From Marinomonas maritima (GTDB taxonomy: Bacteria > Pseudomonadota > Gammaproteobacteria > Pseudomonadales > Marinomonadaceae), in NCBI RefSeq assembly GCF_024435075.2, contig NZ_JAMZEG020000002.1, positions 496,001-560,000 of the forward strand: a stretch of 64,000 nucleotides of DNA. Direction: 5' to 3'. Below, piece after piece: positions 18,600 to 25,597 of the stretch. Every line of letters starts with the position of its first letter. Position 1 is the stretch's first letter. The notes under the pieces are model-generated. The model was given only the letters and a program-made list of their open reading frames with translations, was not told the DNA's origin and did not search any database. Made by a program: the position numbers and the translations under genes.

Positions 18600-19369
18600 A
18601 ATAATTCTGGTAATGGTTTAATGTGATATTTATTTTTATTGATTCTTGCTATGTGACCCGCAGGAACCAGTGTCCAGCTATCGCTCGATAGATCTAATGG
18701 TTCAGAACCAATCACAATGTGATGATCGAATTCTTTGCAATACAGGCTTGGCGCTTGTTCGTCGCTGGAAAAACGCACCGCAATAATGTCTTCACCGTCT
18801 GAAAATACGGCAGTAAAACGCAGCGGGTCTTCAATTTTTTTGAGCTTCATCATGTCGATGATTTGCGTCAAAGTAACGCTGATCGCATGTTCTGGATTGG
18901 CTTCTAAACCATTGGCAATCATCAACAAAAAAATAACTTCTGAATCTGTCGCGCCGTGTCGATGGCTATATAGGTACTCGGGAATCAGACGATCCAACTG
19001 CCAGCGTAAAGATTCATAGCCGCCAATTTGACCGTTGTGCATGAACAACCAATTTTTGTAACTGAATGGATGGCAATTAGAGCGGTTGGTTTCTGTACCG
19101 GTTGAAGAGCGAACATGGGCAAAGAATAAGCCGCTTTTAATATGTTTGGCCAGACTTTTTAAATTACTATCGCTCCAGGCTGGCAATACTTCGTGATACA
19201 GGCCGGGTTCTTCTCGTTCATCGTACCAGCCTAAGCCAAAACCGTCGGCATTTACGGTGACTTCTGATTTTCTTGCGCTTAAGCTTTGGTGTATTAAAGA
19301 ATGCTCTTGTTTAAAGAGCAATGACTCAAGGTAGACGGAATCCCCTTGATACGCCATCCAACGACACAT
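18584..19369 (-). CDS. Class II glutamine amidotransferase, YafJ-like
   Basis: 261 residues. Starts MCRWMAYQG with the N-terminal nucleophile Cys2 exposed after Met removal. The glutaminase signature continues with GLGWYDEREEPGLYHE, FFAHVRSSTGTETNRSNCHPF and WLFMHNGQIGGYESLRW. No synthase domain is attached, as in E. coli YafJ and EgtC-type proteins. The acceptor is unknown. Its last residues MTA and the stop are encoded inside the terminator stem. Confidence 0.87.
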   Translation of the reverse strand: MCRWMAYQGDSVYLESLLFKQEHSLIHQSLSARKSEVTVNADGFGLGWYDEREEPGLYHEVLPAWSDSNLKSLAKHIKSGLFFAHVRSSTGTETNRSNCHPFSYKNWLFMHNGQIGGYESLRWQLDRLIPEYLYSHRHGATDSEVIFLLMIANGLEANPEHAISVTLTQIIDMMKLKKIEDPLRFTAVFSDGEDIIAVRFSSDEQAPSLYCKEFDHHIVIGSEPLDLSSDSWTLVPAGHIARINKNKYHIKPLPELLKMTA

Positions 19370-19385
19370 GTGTTTCTCCTAGAGT

Positions 19386-19420
19386 GATAAAAAGAGAAGC
19401 GATTTACTTCTCTTTTTATC
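19386..19420 (-). terminator. Rho-independent terminator of the chemotaxis receptor gene
   Basis: Perfect 14-bp stem GATAAAAAGAGAAG / CTTCTCTTTTTATC with a 7-base loop, starting about 30 bases after the receptor stop codon. Its own AT-rich arms supply the T run. Confidence 0.82.
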
Positions 19421-19450
19421 TTAATTTAAAACGCTATTTTTGTGACAGGG

Positions 19451-21130
19451 CTAGACATTGAAATAGCTGATTTTAGCGGATAATTGAGTGGCTAACGCTG
19501 CCAATTGCTCCGCCGATTGGCTAATGGAATGTATGGATTTCGTTGTTCTGGACGTAATGTCAGTGATGTTCGCGACATTACGACTTACTTCAGAGGTGAC
19601 GGATGCTTGCTCTTCTGCCGTTGCAGAGATTCTATCATTCATTTCACGAATCTTAGACACAGACTGGTTGATATTTTGTAAAGATACTTCTTCGTGCTTG
19701 ACCTGATTTACGGCGTCGGTAGAGCGCTGATGACTTGATGTCATGGCTTTTACGGCGGAGGTAGTACCACTTTGTAAAAGGGTGATCATTTTTTCGATTT
19801 GCTGAGTAGCGTCTTGCGTGTTCTGAGCCAAATGGCGTACTTCGTCTGCGACAACAGCAAAGCCTCGTCCTTGTTCACCAGCACGCGCCGCTTCAATGGC
19901 CGCGTTTAAAGCGAGTAGGTTGGTTTGTTCTGCGATACCTAAAATAACATTCAGAATACTGCTGATCTCTTTCGTATTGGATTGAAGTTCATTTATTGTT
20001 GCGGCTGAACTGGATATTTCTGTGGCCAACTCTTGAATGCTACTAATGGTTTTAGTAACAATAACCGTGCCTTCATTGGCGGCAGTTTCGGCATTATGGG
20101 CCGCTTGGCTTGCATCGGCAGTAGATTCGGACACATGAACGGAGGTTGCCTGTATTTCTTGTATGGCTTGAGATATTTGGTTTGTTTCTTCTTGCTGACG
20201 ATCTACCATTTCGGATGATTCGTCCGTAATGCGGTTTAGGTCGTTGGCCGCGTTGGTTAGCATGGCGCTGGACTCGGAAACATCGTGTAAGATGCTGCTA
20301 AGCTGAACAACCAGTTTGTCCATTGCTGTTTCTAACATGCCAATTTCATCTTTACGTGTACTAGCAACTTTAGATTGAACTAACTCACCTGACGCAATTT
20401 CTTCTGCACGTCGTACGGCTTTAATGAGTGGTTTGCATATACCGTTTACAATAATAATGCTGACCGTAATGCCGATAGCAATCAATACCGCCGCCAATAC
20501 GCCGCTGGCATAAATAGTCTGGTCTAGTTTGTCATTTTGGTTTTCAGCAACGGCGGTGTTGTATTCATCGATAGAAGCAATAATAACTTCCATTTGTTCG
20601 TTTACGGTGATTAGGCTGGCATCTGCCAAACGTCGAGCTTTGCTGGCCTGCATTGTTTTTAGTTTCACCCACCAGCTGTAAGTTTCTGTACTGGCTTCTA
20701 GGAAAATCGCTTGCTGCTCTTCAAGGGTGGTAATTTGTTCAAAAAGACTGTTTAAACCGTCATTCTTTGGCATAGTGCCAAGAATGCTTTTGACATTTTC
20801 TATACTAGCGATCATCTCATCTGTGTAGGTTTTAAATTTTTCAGCCGATTCTGCGATTTGCTCCGTTCCATATCCACCCATGGATTTCGCGATAGACACT
20901 TGGAAAAAACCACGCTCAAATTCGACAGATTGTTGGAGTAATAACTGACGACTTTTTTCTAGGTTTTTCATTAATTGGAGGCTCTGCGATGAGAGGCTCT
21001 GTAACTCAGACGACACAGATTTACTTGAAAGGGCAGAGCTTATGCTCATGCCAACAATCACCAATGAAAAAAGTGCGATGAGTGAGAGTATTTTTGTTCG
21101 TACGGAAAAATTCAGCATGTTTAAATCCAA
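19451..21130 (-). CDS. Methyl-accepting chemotaxis protein
   Basis: 559 residues. First membrane helix about residues 12-33 ([21 protein letters not shown]), a helical periplasmic sensor region to about 208, a second helix ([22 protein letters not shown]), then HAMP ([41 protein letters not shown]). The signalling hairpin tip is intact: [37 protein letters not shown]. No CheR-tether pentapeptide is seen at the C-terminus (KISYFNV). The ligand is unknown; the sensor region looks like a four-helix bundle. Confidence 0.93.
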   Translation of the reverse strand: MDLNMLNFSVRTKILSLIALFSLVIVGMSISSALSSKSVSSELQSLSSQSLQLMKNLEKSRQLLLQQSVEFERGFFQVSIAKSMGGYGTEQIAESAEKFKTYTDEMIASIENVKSILGTMPKNDGLNSLFEQITTLEEQQAIFLEASTETYSWWVKLKTMQASKARRLADASLITVNEQMEVIIASIDEYNTAVAENQNDKLDQTIYASGVLAAVLIAIGITVSIIIVNGICKPLIKAVRRAEEIASGELVQSKVASTRKDEIGMLETAMDKLVVQLSSILHDVSESSAMLTNAANDLNRITDESSEMVDRQQEETNQISQAIQEIQATSVHVSESTADASQAAHNAETAANEGTVIVTKTISSIQELATEISSSAATINELQSNTKEISSILNVILGIAEQTNLLALNAAIEAARAGEQGRGFAVVADEVRHLAQNTQDATQQIEKMITLLQSGTTSAVKAMTSSHQRSTDAVNQVKHEEVSLQNINQSVSKIREMNDRISATAEEQASVTSEVSRNVANITDITSRTTKSIHSISQSAEQLAALATQLSAKISYFNV

Positions 21131-21434
21131 TGAATTAACGATGTTTGGTGATGTCTCTTTCCAGCAATACTTATGCCAATCAAGTTGTGTTCCTTCACTC
21201 TAGGAATGCAACCTTTAACTAGACTGCGTAACGTGTACTTTTTAATCTGAATTTGGCAAAATTTTGATTGGTTTTGAGAATGCTCAGTTAACGAAGTTTT
21301 TAATGATTAATTTCAATGGCTCGTAGAAGAGTGAAATGTGCAATAAAAACTGATGCTTATAAAGATAACGTGAAATGAAGAAAGAAGCATAGTGGTATTT
21401 CTACAAAATGCTTCATTTCTGTGCGTTTGTTGCG
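21131..21434. other. Intergenic region between hisI and the receptor gene
   Basis: About 300 non-coding bases. A loose inverted pair (GAAGCAT near 21385, ATGCTTC near 21408) downstream of hisI could be a weak terminator. The promoter of the chemotaxis receptor should lie near 21131-21230, but no convincing sigma-28 or sigma-70 boxes were found. Confidence 0.5.
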
Positions 21435-21848
21435 TTACTTGTCAGAAGAGGGTGCCGAACTGATCACGACGTCGTTGCCATCAACTGTAAAAAAGAAACA
21501 ATCACGGCGATTCGTATGACAAGCAGGACCTTTCTGATTTACTTTGAGTAGGATGCAGTCACCGTCACAGTCAAACGACATAGACACTAACGTCTGACGA
21601 TGACCAGAGCTTTCACCCTTGCGCCAGTATGTTTGACGAGAGCGAGACCAGTAACAGACTTGCCCTGTATCCAAGGTTTCACGAATCGATTTTTCATTCA
21701 TGTAAGCCAGCATTAATACTTCGCCAGTATCGTGTTGTTGCGCAATGGCGGCGATCAAACCATGTTCATCTGTTTTTAAATTCGCTAGTACCGTGTCTAG
21801 CGACAGTTTGTCACCCTTGGCCAGATTTTCGTACGCTTTTAAACTCAT
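21435..21848 (-). CDS. hisI: Phosphoribosyl-AMP cyclohydrolase
   Basis: 137 residues, single-function HisI (no HisE domain). The family core is complete: VLMLAYMNEKSIRETLDTGQVCYWSRSRQTYWRKGESSGHRQ, then the metal-binding SFDCDGDCILLKVNQKGPACHTNRRDCFF with its Asp/Cys ligands. It opens the ring of phosphoribosyl-AMP, the third step of histidine synthesis. The start at 21848 is chosen for the GAAGGTAACA site before ATG; a longer start at 21872 is possible. No other his genes are near. Confidence 0.93.
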   Translation of the reverse strand: MSLKAYENLAKGDKLSLDTVLANLKTDEHGLIAAIAQQHDTGEVLMLAYMNEKSIRETLDTGQVCYWSRSRQTYWRKGESSGHRQTLVSMSFDCDGDCILLKVNQKGPACHTNRRDCFFFTVDGNDVVISSAPSSDK

Positions 21849-21905
21849 GTTGTTACCTTCTGTAGAAAGCACCTTCTGCTGAGAGTACTTTTGTAAAAAA
21901 TGCCT

Positions 21906-22799
21906 TTAGAGAGACACCTTGCTGTCTGAAATCGCCCCTTTGCCGATACCTTCAAAGCCATGAGCTTCAATGTGCGTACCAGGGTTTTCTTGAGCCAATA
22001 CGTTTGCAATATGAGCAGAGAGGGATTCCACCGTGGTATCGCAATCCAACATGTATACTTGATTGCTGTCTATCATGAGTTCAAATAACCCTTGTTGGCT
22101 GGTGTAGCTAAAACAATGATAACGACGGCCGTCTTCTTCAATGAATTTATCTAAGTCTTCTTGTGTGCCTAAATAAATATCTTTCCAGCGATCTGCCCAG
22201 TCTTTTTCCATGGCATCATTACGAATACCATCGGCGTATATTCCAACCGTAGAACGATGACCATGGGCAATACGCTGGCAATTACCAGCGTGCTTTTTCA
22301 AACCGTGGCTATATTGGTATTCTGCGCCGTCAATTTTTTCTGGTGAGAAACGCACACTAACCGCTTCAAGCTCCGCTGGTAACAAGTTCAATATTTGTGA
22401 TTCAACCCACTTGGCGGCAGCATCCGGCGTAATTTTCGCCATTGGTAAAACGCAAATAGCCTGAGTTGGCGCGTCACATTGAAAGCGACGGCTGTCGTCT
22501 GGGTTTTCTTTACTATGATCAAAGCGAAACGAAACGCGATCATTGGTTAGCTTGGTTAAAGACGACCCTACATGCTCAGCAGGAATGGCTAGCATGTGAT
22601 CGATGTGATCATCTAACCATTTTTTGATGTGCTTCTTAACAATACTAAAATCGCAAATCATGCTCTCGTCATTTAACTTACCAGTCAGAACGATGTCCGT
22701 CTGCCAGCTTTCACCCAACAGACCACGTTCCGTATCGAAGTACGATAAATCTACATGGGTCAGGTTTTTTACAAATAGCTTCAACGTGCGACTCCTCAA
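21906..22799 (-). CDS. Tandem 6-pyruvoyl-tetrahydropterin synthase/QueD-like protein
   Basis: 297 residues, about twice the length of a single QueD. The first half contains CDFSIVKKHIKKWLDDHIDHMLAIP, which matches the later part of a QueD T-fold. The second half contains SHGLKKHAGNCQRIAHGHRSTVGIYADG, matching the QueD block with catalytic Cys and the zinc HxH. It is therefore a two-T-fold protein of the 6-carboxytetrahydropterin synthase family. Whether it works in queuosine synthesis is uncertain because no queC, queE or folE neighbour is present. Confidence 0.75.
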   Translation of the reverse strand: MRSRTLKLFVKNLTHVDLSYFDTERGLLGESWQTDIVLTGKLNDESMICDFSIVKKHIKKWLDDHIDHMLAIPAEHVGSSLTKLTNDRVSFRFDHSKENPDDSRRFQCDAPTQAICVLPMAKITPDAAAKWVESQILNLLPAELEAVSVRFSPEKIDGAEYQYSHGLKKHAGNCQRIAHGHRSTVGIYADGIRNDAMEKDWADRWKDIYLGTQEDLDKFIEEDGRRYHCFSYTSQQGLFELMIDSNQVYMLDCDTTVESLSAHIANVLAQENPGTHIEAHGFEGIGKGAISDSKVSL

Positions 22800-22926
22800 T
22801 GCTTAATGGCGGGTATCTTACCGTAAATAAATAAGTCGATATAGAGTGGTGCAACGTAGGAAAAAGCACTAGGACAATGAAATAGAGGTATTTTTTTAAG
22901 TATTTGAAAATACGTAAGAAAGGCGG

Positions 22927-22954
22927 TTGATATTTCAATTTGGCTGCGTATAAT
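22927..22954 (+). promoter_or_regulatory. Sigma-70 promoter of the SRP RNA gene
   Basis: TTGATA at 22927-22932 and a perfect TATAAT at 22949-22954 with 16-bp spacing, followed by the GC-rich discriminator TGCGCCCC. This is a strong promoter of the stable-RNA type. Transcription would start about 20-25 bases before the mature 4.5S RNA. Confidence 0.85.
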
Positions 22955-22984
22955 TGCGCCCCAAGGTCAACAAGCCTCCTTTAT

Positions 22985-23097
22985 GGTGTCTCTGCTGGTC
23001 CCCTCGCAACGATAAACCGTGAACCTGGTCAGATCCGGAAGGAAGCAGCCACAGCGGTGGACTTGTGTGCCGAGGTGCGGCTGGTAGAGGTGCCACC
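22985..23097 (+). ncRNA. ffs: Signal recognition particle 4.5S RNA
   Basis: The conserved SRP domain IV core CAGATCCGGAAGGAAGCAGC is present near 23029-23048, with the flanking helices expected of bacterial 4.5S RNA: the 5' arm GGTGTCTCTGCTGG pairs with the 3' arm ending CTGGTAGAGGTGCC. The length of about 113 bases is normal. The RNA binds Ffh and targets nascent membrane proteins. Its downstream flank is a recognised insertion site for some Tn7-like transposons, and a tnsA-like gene begins about 107 bases after its end. Confidence 0.95.
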
Positions 23098-23164
23098 TTA
23101 ATCTCTCCCTTATTAATTGAAGCATAAGCTGTCAAATTTGCACTATATGGTGTCATAGTCTATT

Positions 23165-23193
23165 TTTAAGTTGTTATTTAGTTACAACTTAAA
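23165..23193. repeat. 10-bp inverted repeat before the tnsA-like gene
   Basis: TTTAAGTTGT (23165-23174) and ACAACTTAAA (23184-23193) are perfect reverse complements separated by 9 bases. They sit just before the ribosome site of the tnsA-like gene and just after a TGTCATAG at 23151, which could be a Tn7-like terminus (TGT start). A transposase-binding site, an operator or a hairpin are all possible. Confidence 0.6.
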
Positions 23194-23203
23194 GGTATGG
23201 GTT

Positions 23204-23743
23204 ATGTACAATCGCAACCTTCGCAACCTTCGCAACCTTCGCAACCTTCGCAACCTTCGCAACCTTCGCAACCTTCGCAACCTTCGCAACCTTCGCAACC
23301 TTCGCAACCTTCGCAACCTTCGCAACCTTCGCAACCTTCGCAACCTTCGCAACCTTCGCAACCTTCGCAACCTTCGCAACCCAAGTCCCAATAAAAATAT
23401 CTACAAATTCGTTAGTAGGAAAAACCGTTCAACTATTATGTGTGAGAGCGGTTTAGAGTTTGACGCTTGCTTTCATCTTGAATTTTCTTCTTCCATTGCT
23501 GCATTTGAATCCCAGCCCACCGGCATAGAGTATCAAGCGGACAATAAAGTTCGCCGTTATACACCGGACTTCAAGATCGTGAAGGATACAGGTGAGATTG
23601 AATATATTGAGATAAAGCCTGAACAAATTCACTCTACTCAGAAGTTTCGCGAAGAGTTTGAGTGCAAAAGGGCTGCTTACAACACTCTGGGATACAAATT
23701 AATTCTGGTGTCTGAGAGGCATGGTATGGACCCAATTTCCTAG
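23204..23743 (+). pseudogene. tnsA: TnsA-like transposon endonuclease, repeat-expanded and truncated
   Basis: The ATG at 23204 has AAAGG 8 bases upstream. The protein reads MYN, then 18 full RNL repeats, then RNPSPNKNIYKFVSRKNRSTIMCESGLEFDACFHLEFSSSIAAFESQPTGIEY...RRYTPDFKIVKDTGEIEYIEIKPEQ. This is the N-terminal nuclease domain of Tn7-like TnsA, with candidate active-site residues Glu81 or Glu85, Asp122, Glu136 and Lys138. TnsA cuts the 5' ends of the transposon during cut-and-paste transposition. The gene is broken after VSERHG, where an IS3-family element begins at 23727; the C-terminal TnsC-contacting part is missing. No tnsB, tnsC or tniQ follows. Confidence 0.82.
23213..23381 (+). repeat. 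9-bp minisatellite, unit CGCAACCTT, 18.8 copies
   Basis: Eighteen perfect copies of CGCAACCTT plus a 7-base partial copy, with no interruptions. In the tnsA frame it encodes Arg-Asn-Leu; in the next frame Gln-Pro-Ser. All three frames on both strands stay open through it, creating several spurious reading frames. The unit matches the natural RNL-type start of TnsA, so it probably arose by slippage from one original copy. Confidence 0.97.
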
Positions 23744-24612
23744 ACAGTTTCTAGCTCCGTAAAATACCGCTTCTCATATTGCAGTGGCGATAATCCATTA
23801 TTTGATCCATGGTGTCGCTTTGGATTATAAAAGCATTCGATATAATCAAAAACCTCTGAACGAGCATCACTTCTTGTTTTGTAGGTTCGATTGCGTACTC
23901 TTTCTTTTTTTAACAATGAGAAAAAGCTTTCCGCAACAGGATTATCATGGCAGTTACCACGGCGACTCATACTGGCTTCCAGATTATTATCTTTTAAGAA
24001 GGTTTGCCAATCTTTCGAGGTATATTGAGCGCCTTGATCTGAGTGTACCAATACTCTTTTTGTGGGGCGTCGTCGCCAAATCGCCATGAGTAAAGCATCA
24101 ATAACGGACTCTGCTGTCGCCCTTGATCTCATCGACCACCCTACGATCAATCTAGAAAATAGATCAACAACGACGGTCACGTAAAGCCAGCCTTCTTTTG
24201 TCCGGATGTACGTGAAATCGGTCACCCATACTTGATCTGGTTCTGGGACAATAAACACTCTATTGAGTGTATTTGGGGCTGTATTACGTTTAGATCCATG
24301 ATGAAAAACAGGGCGACGTTTATAGCCTATTAGTGCTTTTAAGCCCTCGCGGCGCATCACCCTTAGCACTCGATTCTTTCCACAAGACTTGCCTTCTCCC
24401 TTTAGGTCTTTGGTGATGTTGCGGTAGCCATAAACACAACCACTTTTAAGCCAGTGCGTTTTAATGTCGATGGCAAGTTGGTCATCTTCTTGTTCTCGTC
24501 GACTTTTTGGACAACTTAGCCAAGCATAAAAACCGCTCCTATGGACTTGCAGCGTTCGACACAAGACAATAATAGAATAGTCATGGAGCCGTGATTTTAT
24601 GAACGTGTACTT
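23740..24612 (-). CDS. IS3-family transposase OrfB (DDE integrase domain)
   Basis: Read in frame from the shift site the protein begins KYTFIKSRLHDYSIIVLCRTLQVHRSGFYAWL, then the HTH_21-like region YGYRNITKDLKGEG and the DDE core: VWVTDFTYI (first Asp), VLVHSDQGAQYTS (second Asp) and NPVAESFFSLLKKE (Glu). It is made as an OrfAB fusion by -1 slippage on the AAAGAAAAG stretch at 24610-24618. An internal TTG start at 24564 is possible. It appears intact. Confidence 0.92.
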   Translation of the reverse strand, partial: KYTFIKSRLHDYSIIVLCRTLQVHRSGFYAWLSCPKSRREQEDDQLAIDIKTHWLKSGCVYGYRNITKDLKGEGKSCGKNRVLRVMRREGLKALIGYKRRPVFHHGSKRNTAPNTLNRVFIVPEPDQVWVTDFTYIRTKEGWLYVTVVVDLFSRLIVGWSMRSRATAESVIDALLMAIWRRRPTKRVLVHSDQGAQYTSKDWQTFLKDNNLEASMSRRGNCHDNPVAESFFSLLKKERVRNRTYKTRSDARSEVFDYIECFYNPKRHHGSNNGLSPLQYEKRYFTELETV

Positions 24613-24890
24613 TTCTTTGACTCCCCGGCAAAGTACACGGCGGCCTCCTTTAGAATGTCCCTCTCTTCGGTCACCCGTTTAAGTTCAGCTTTGAGTTGCT
24701 GAATCTCCGACAGAGCTGAATCGTCCGCTTTTCTATTCGCTTCAGGTTTGCTGTATCGGGCAATCCAATCATGCATACTTTTGTAACTAACGCCAAGTCG
24801 CTCAGCCACTTCTGCAATCTTATAGCCGCGCTCAGTGACTTGTTTAACAGCTTCAATTTTGAACTCATCGGTATAACGTTTTCCACTCAT
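24597..24890 (-). CDS. IS3-family transposase OrfA (helix-turn-helix)
   Basis: 97 residues. MSGKRYTDEFKIEAVKQVTERGYKIAEVAERLGVSYKSMHDWIARY is the HTH_Tnp_1 DNA-binding domain, followed by a leucine-zipper-like coiled coil (LSEIQQLKAELKRVTEERDILKEAAVYFA). It binds the terminal repeats and provides the 5' half of OrfAB through the -1 frameshift near its end. Confidence 0.92.
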   Translation of the reverse strand: MSGKRYTDEFKIEAVKQVTERGYKIAEVAERLGVSYKSMHDWIARYSKPEANRKADDSALSEIQQLKAELKRVTEERDILKEAAVYFAGESKKSTRS

Positions 24891-24950
24891 AATTCACCTC
24901 ATGTTTACTTATTATTATATAGCTATGAGATGTCTATTAAAGTGGGTCCA

Positions 24951-25115
24951 TACCACACGCTAGATTTTAAAGTTGTTAAGGTAAGTGGCGAAATTGAATA
25001 CATCGAAGTCAAACATGAAGAGTTTGTTTTGAAGTGTAATGCTTATAATGATTTAGGTTATAAGTTGCTATTGATCTCTGAAAAACAAATACGCCAAAAT
25101 TCTAAAAATATTGAT
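24951..25115 (+). pseudogene. Second, diverged TnsA-like fragment
   Basis: Directly at the right end of the IS the sequence reads YHTLDFKVVKVSGEIEYIEVKHEEFVLKCNAYNDLGYKLLLISEKQIRQNSKN. It aligns with the first copy (YTPDFKIVKDTGEIEYIEIKPEQ...AAYNTLGYKLILVSER) but differs at many positions, has an internal deletion of about ten residues, and extends past it into the EKQIRQN stretch expected of TnsA. Because it repeats residues already present left of the IS, it is not the other half of the same gene. Start and C-terminus are missing. Confidence 0.75.
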
Positions 25116-25125
25116 GGAAAAAGCC

Positions 25126-25347
25126 ATGTCATAGCTTCTTGTACTGAGTTTTATTGGGGAAGGTCGCCCCGGTCTTGTTGAGCGTTTGTCCGATACTATT
25201 TCACGTCATCTCGGTAACTGGTTAGAAAGCCGTATGGTGCATCTAGCGGATAAGTTTGCCAGTATTTTAACCGTATCTGTTGCCTTGGAACACCAATAGG
25301 CACTGGTCAATGCACTGCGTAATTTTGAACAGCTTGTAGTGACATAG
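25126..25347 (+). pseudogene. ACT-domain (GcvR-like) regulator pseudogene
   Basis: From the ATG at 25126 the frame reads MS, stop, LLVLSFIGEGRPGLVERLSDTISRHLGNWLESRMVHLADKFASILTVSVALEHQ, stop, ALVNALRNFEQLVVT, stop. This is the first ACT domain of glycine-cleavage repressor-like proteins (RPGLVE and GNWLESRM are the hallmarks). Codon 3 is TAG and a second TAG follows HQ, so the gene is dead. The second ACT domain is absent. A GGAAAAAGCC site still precedes the ATG. Confidence 0.8.
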
Positions 25348-25597
25348 TTAATTAGGCAAGCATAAAGCAACACTCTTTTAAGGTTTCTCGCTTTGAAAGT
25401 TTTGTGTAGGTTCTTGCCTGCAAAATGTAAAGACTGCTTTAAAAAAATGAATGTTTTGCGCGGGAGTTAGATTTAATAATGTAACTGATGTTAAAAGTGT
25501 ACCCGTATAGAGGTGAAGGTTGAGTGTGGTGCAAAGTGTCTCGGTTCTTCGTTCGTCTTTGATTAAAGCTTTTGTGTTTTTAAAGGGTTAATTATTC

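Larger units (their letters stand above)
23727..24950 (-). mobile_element. IS3-family insertion sequence, complete
   Basis: 1224 bp bounded by imperfect inverted repeats beginning TGGACCCA at 23727 and ending GGGTCCA at 24950; after the first seven bases the arms match again over AGACA. Two overlapping frames, orfA and orfB, are joined by a -1 frameshift site. No 3-4 bp target duplication is seen; the flanks share only TA. This fits an insertion whose flanking DNA was later deleted. Confidence 0.9.

Noticed and set aside
22935..23156. Minus-strand frame overlapping the SRP RNA
   Set aside because: It runs antisense through a conserved structural RNA and its promoter; codon pattern is not protein-like.
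23213..23381. Repeat array considered as CRISPR
   Set aside because: The repeats are 9 bp, directly adjoining and without spacers; no cas genes are present.
23182..23394. Open frames of Gln-Pro-Ser, Cys-Glu-Gly or Arg-Arg-Leu repeats across the minisatellite
   Set aside because: A 9-bp repeat without stop codons keeps several frames open at once. Only the Arg-Asn-Leu frame leads into a recognisable protein (TnsA) and has a well-placed ribosome site.
24771..24950. Upstream part of the frame leading into the second tnsA fragment
   Set aside because: This part lies antisense to orfA within the IS; only the portion after 24950 resembles TnsA.
23140..25120. A live Tn7-CRISPR transposon
   Set aside because: Only tnsA fragments are visible. 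There is no tnsB, tnsC, tniQ, cas gene or CRISPR array anywhere in the window, so only a relic is supported.
25348..25597. Sigma-54 promoter upstream of tagH
   Set aside because: I looked for a TGGC-N8-TTGC pattern and found none; no promoter can be claimed with confidence.
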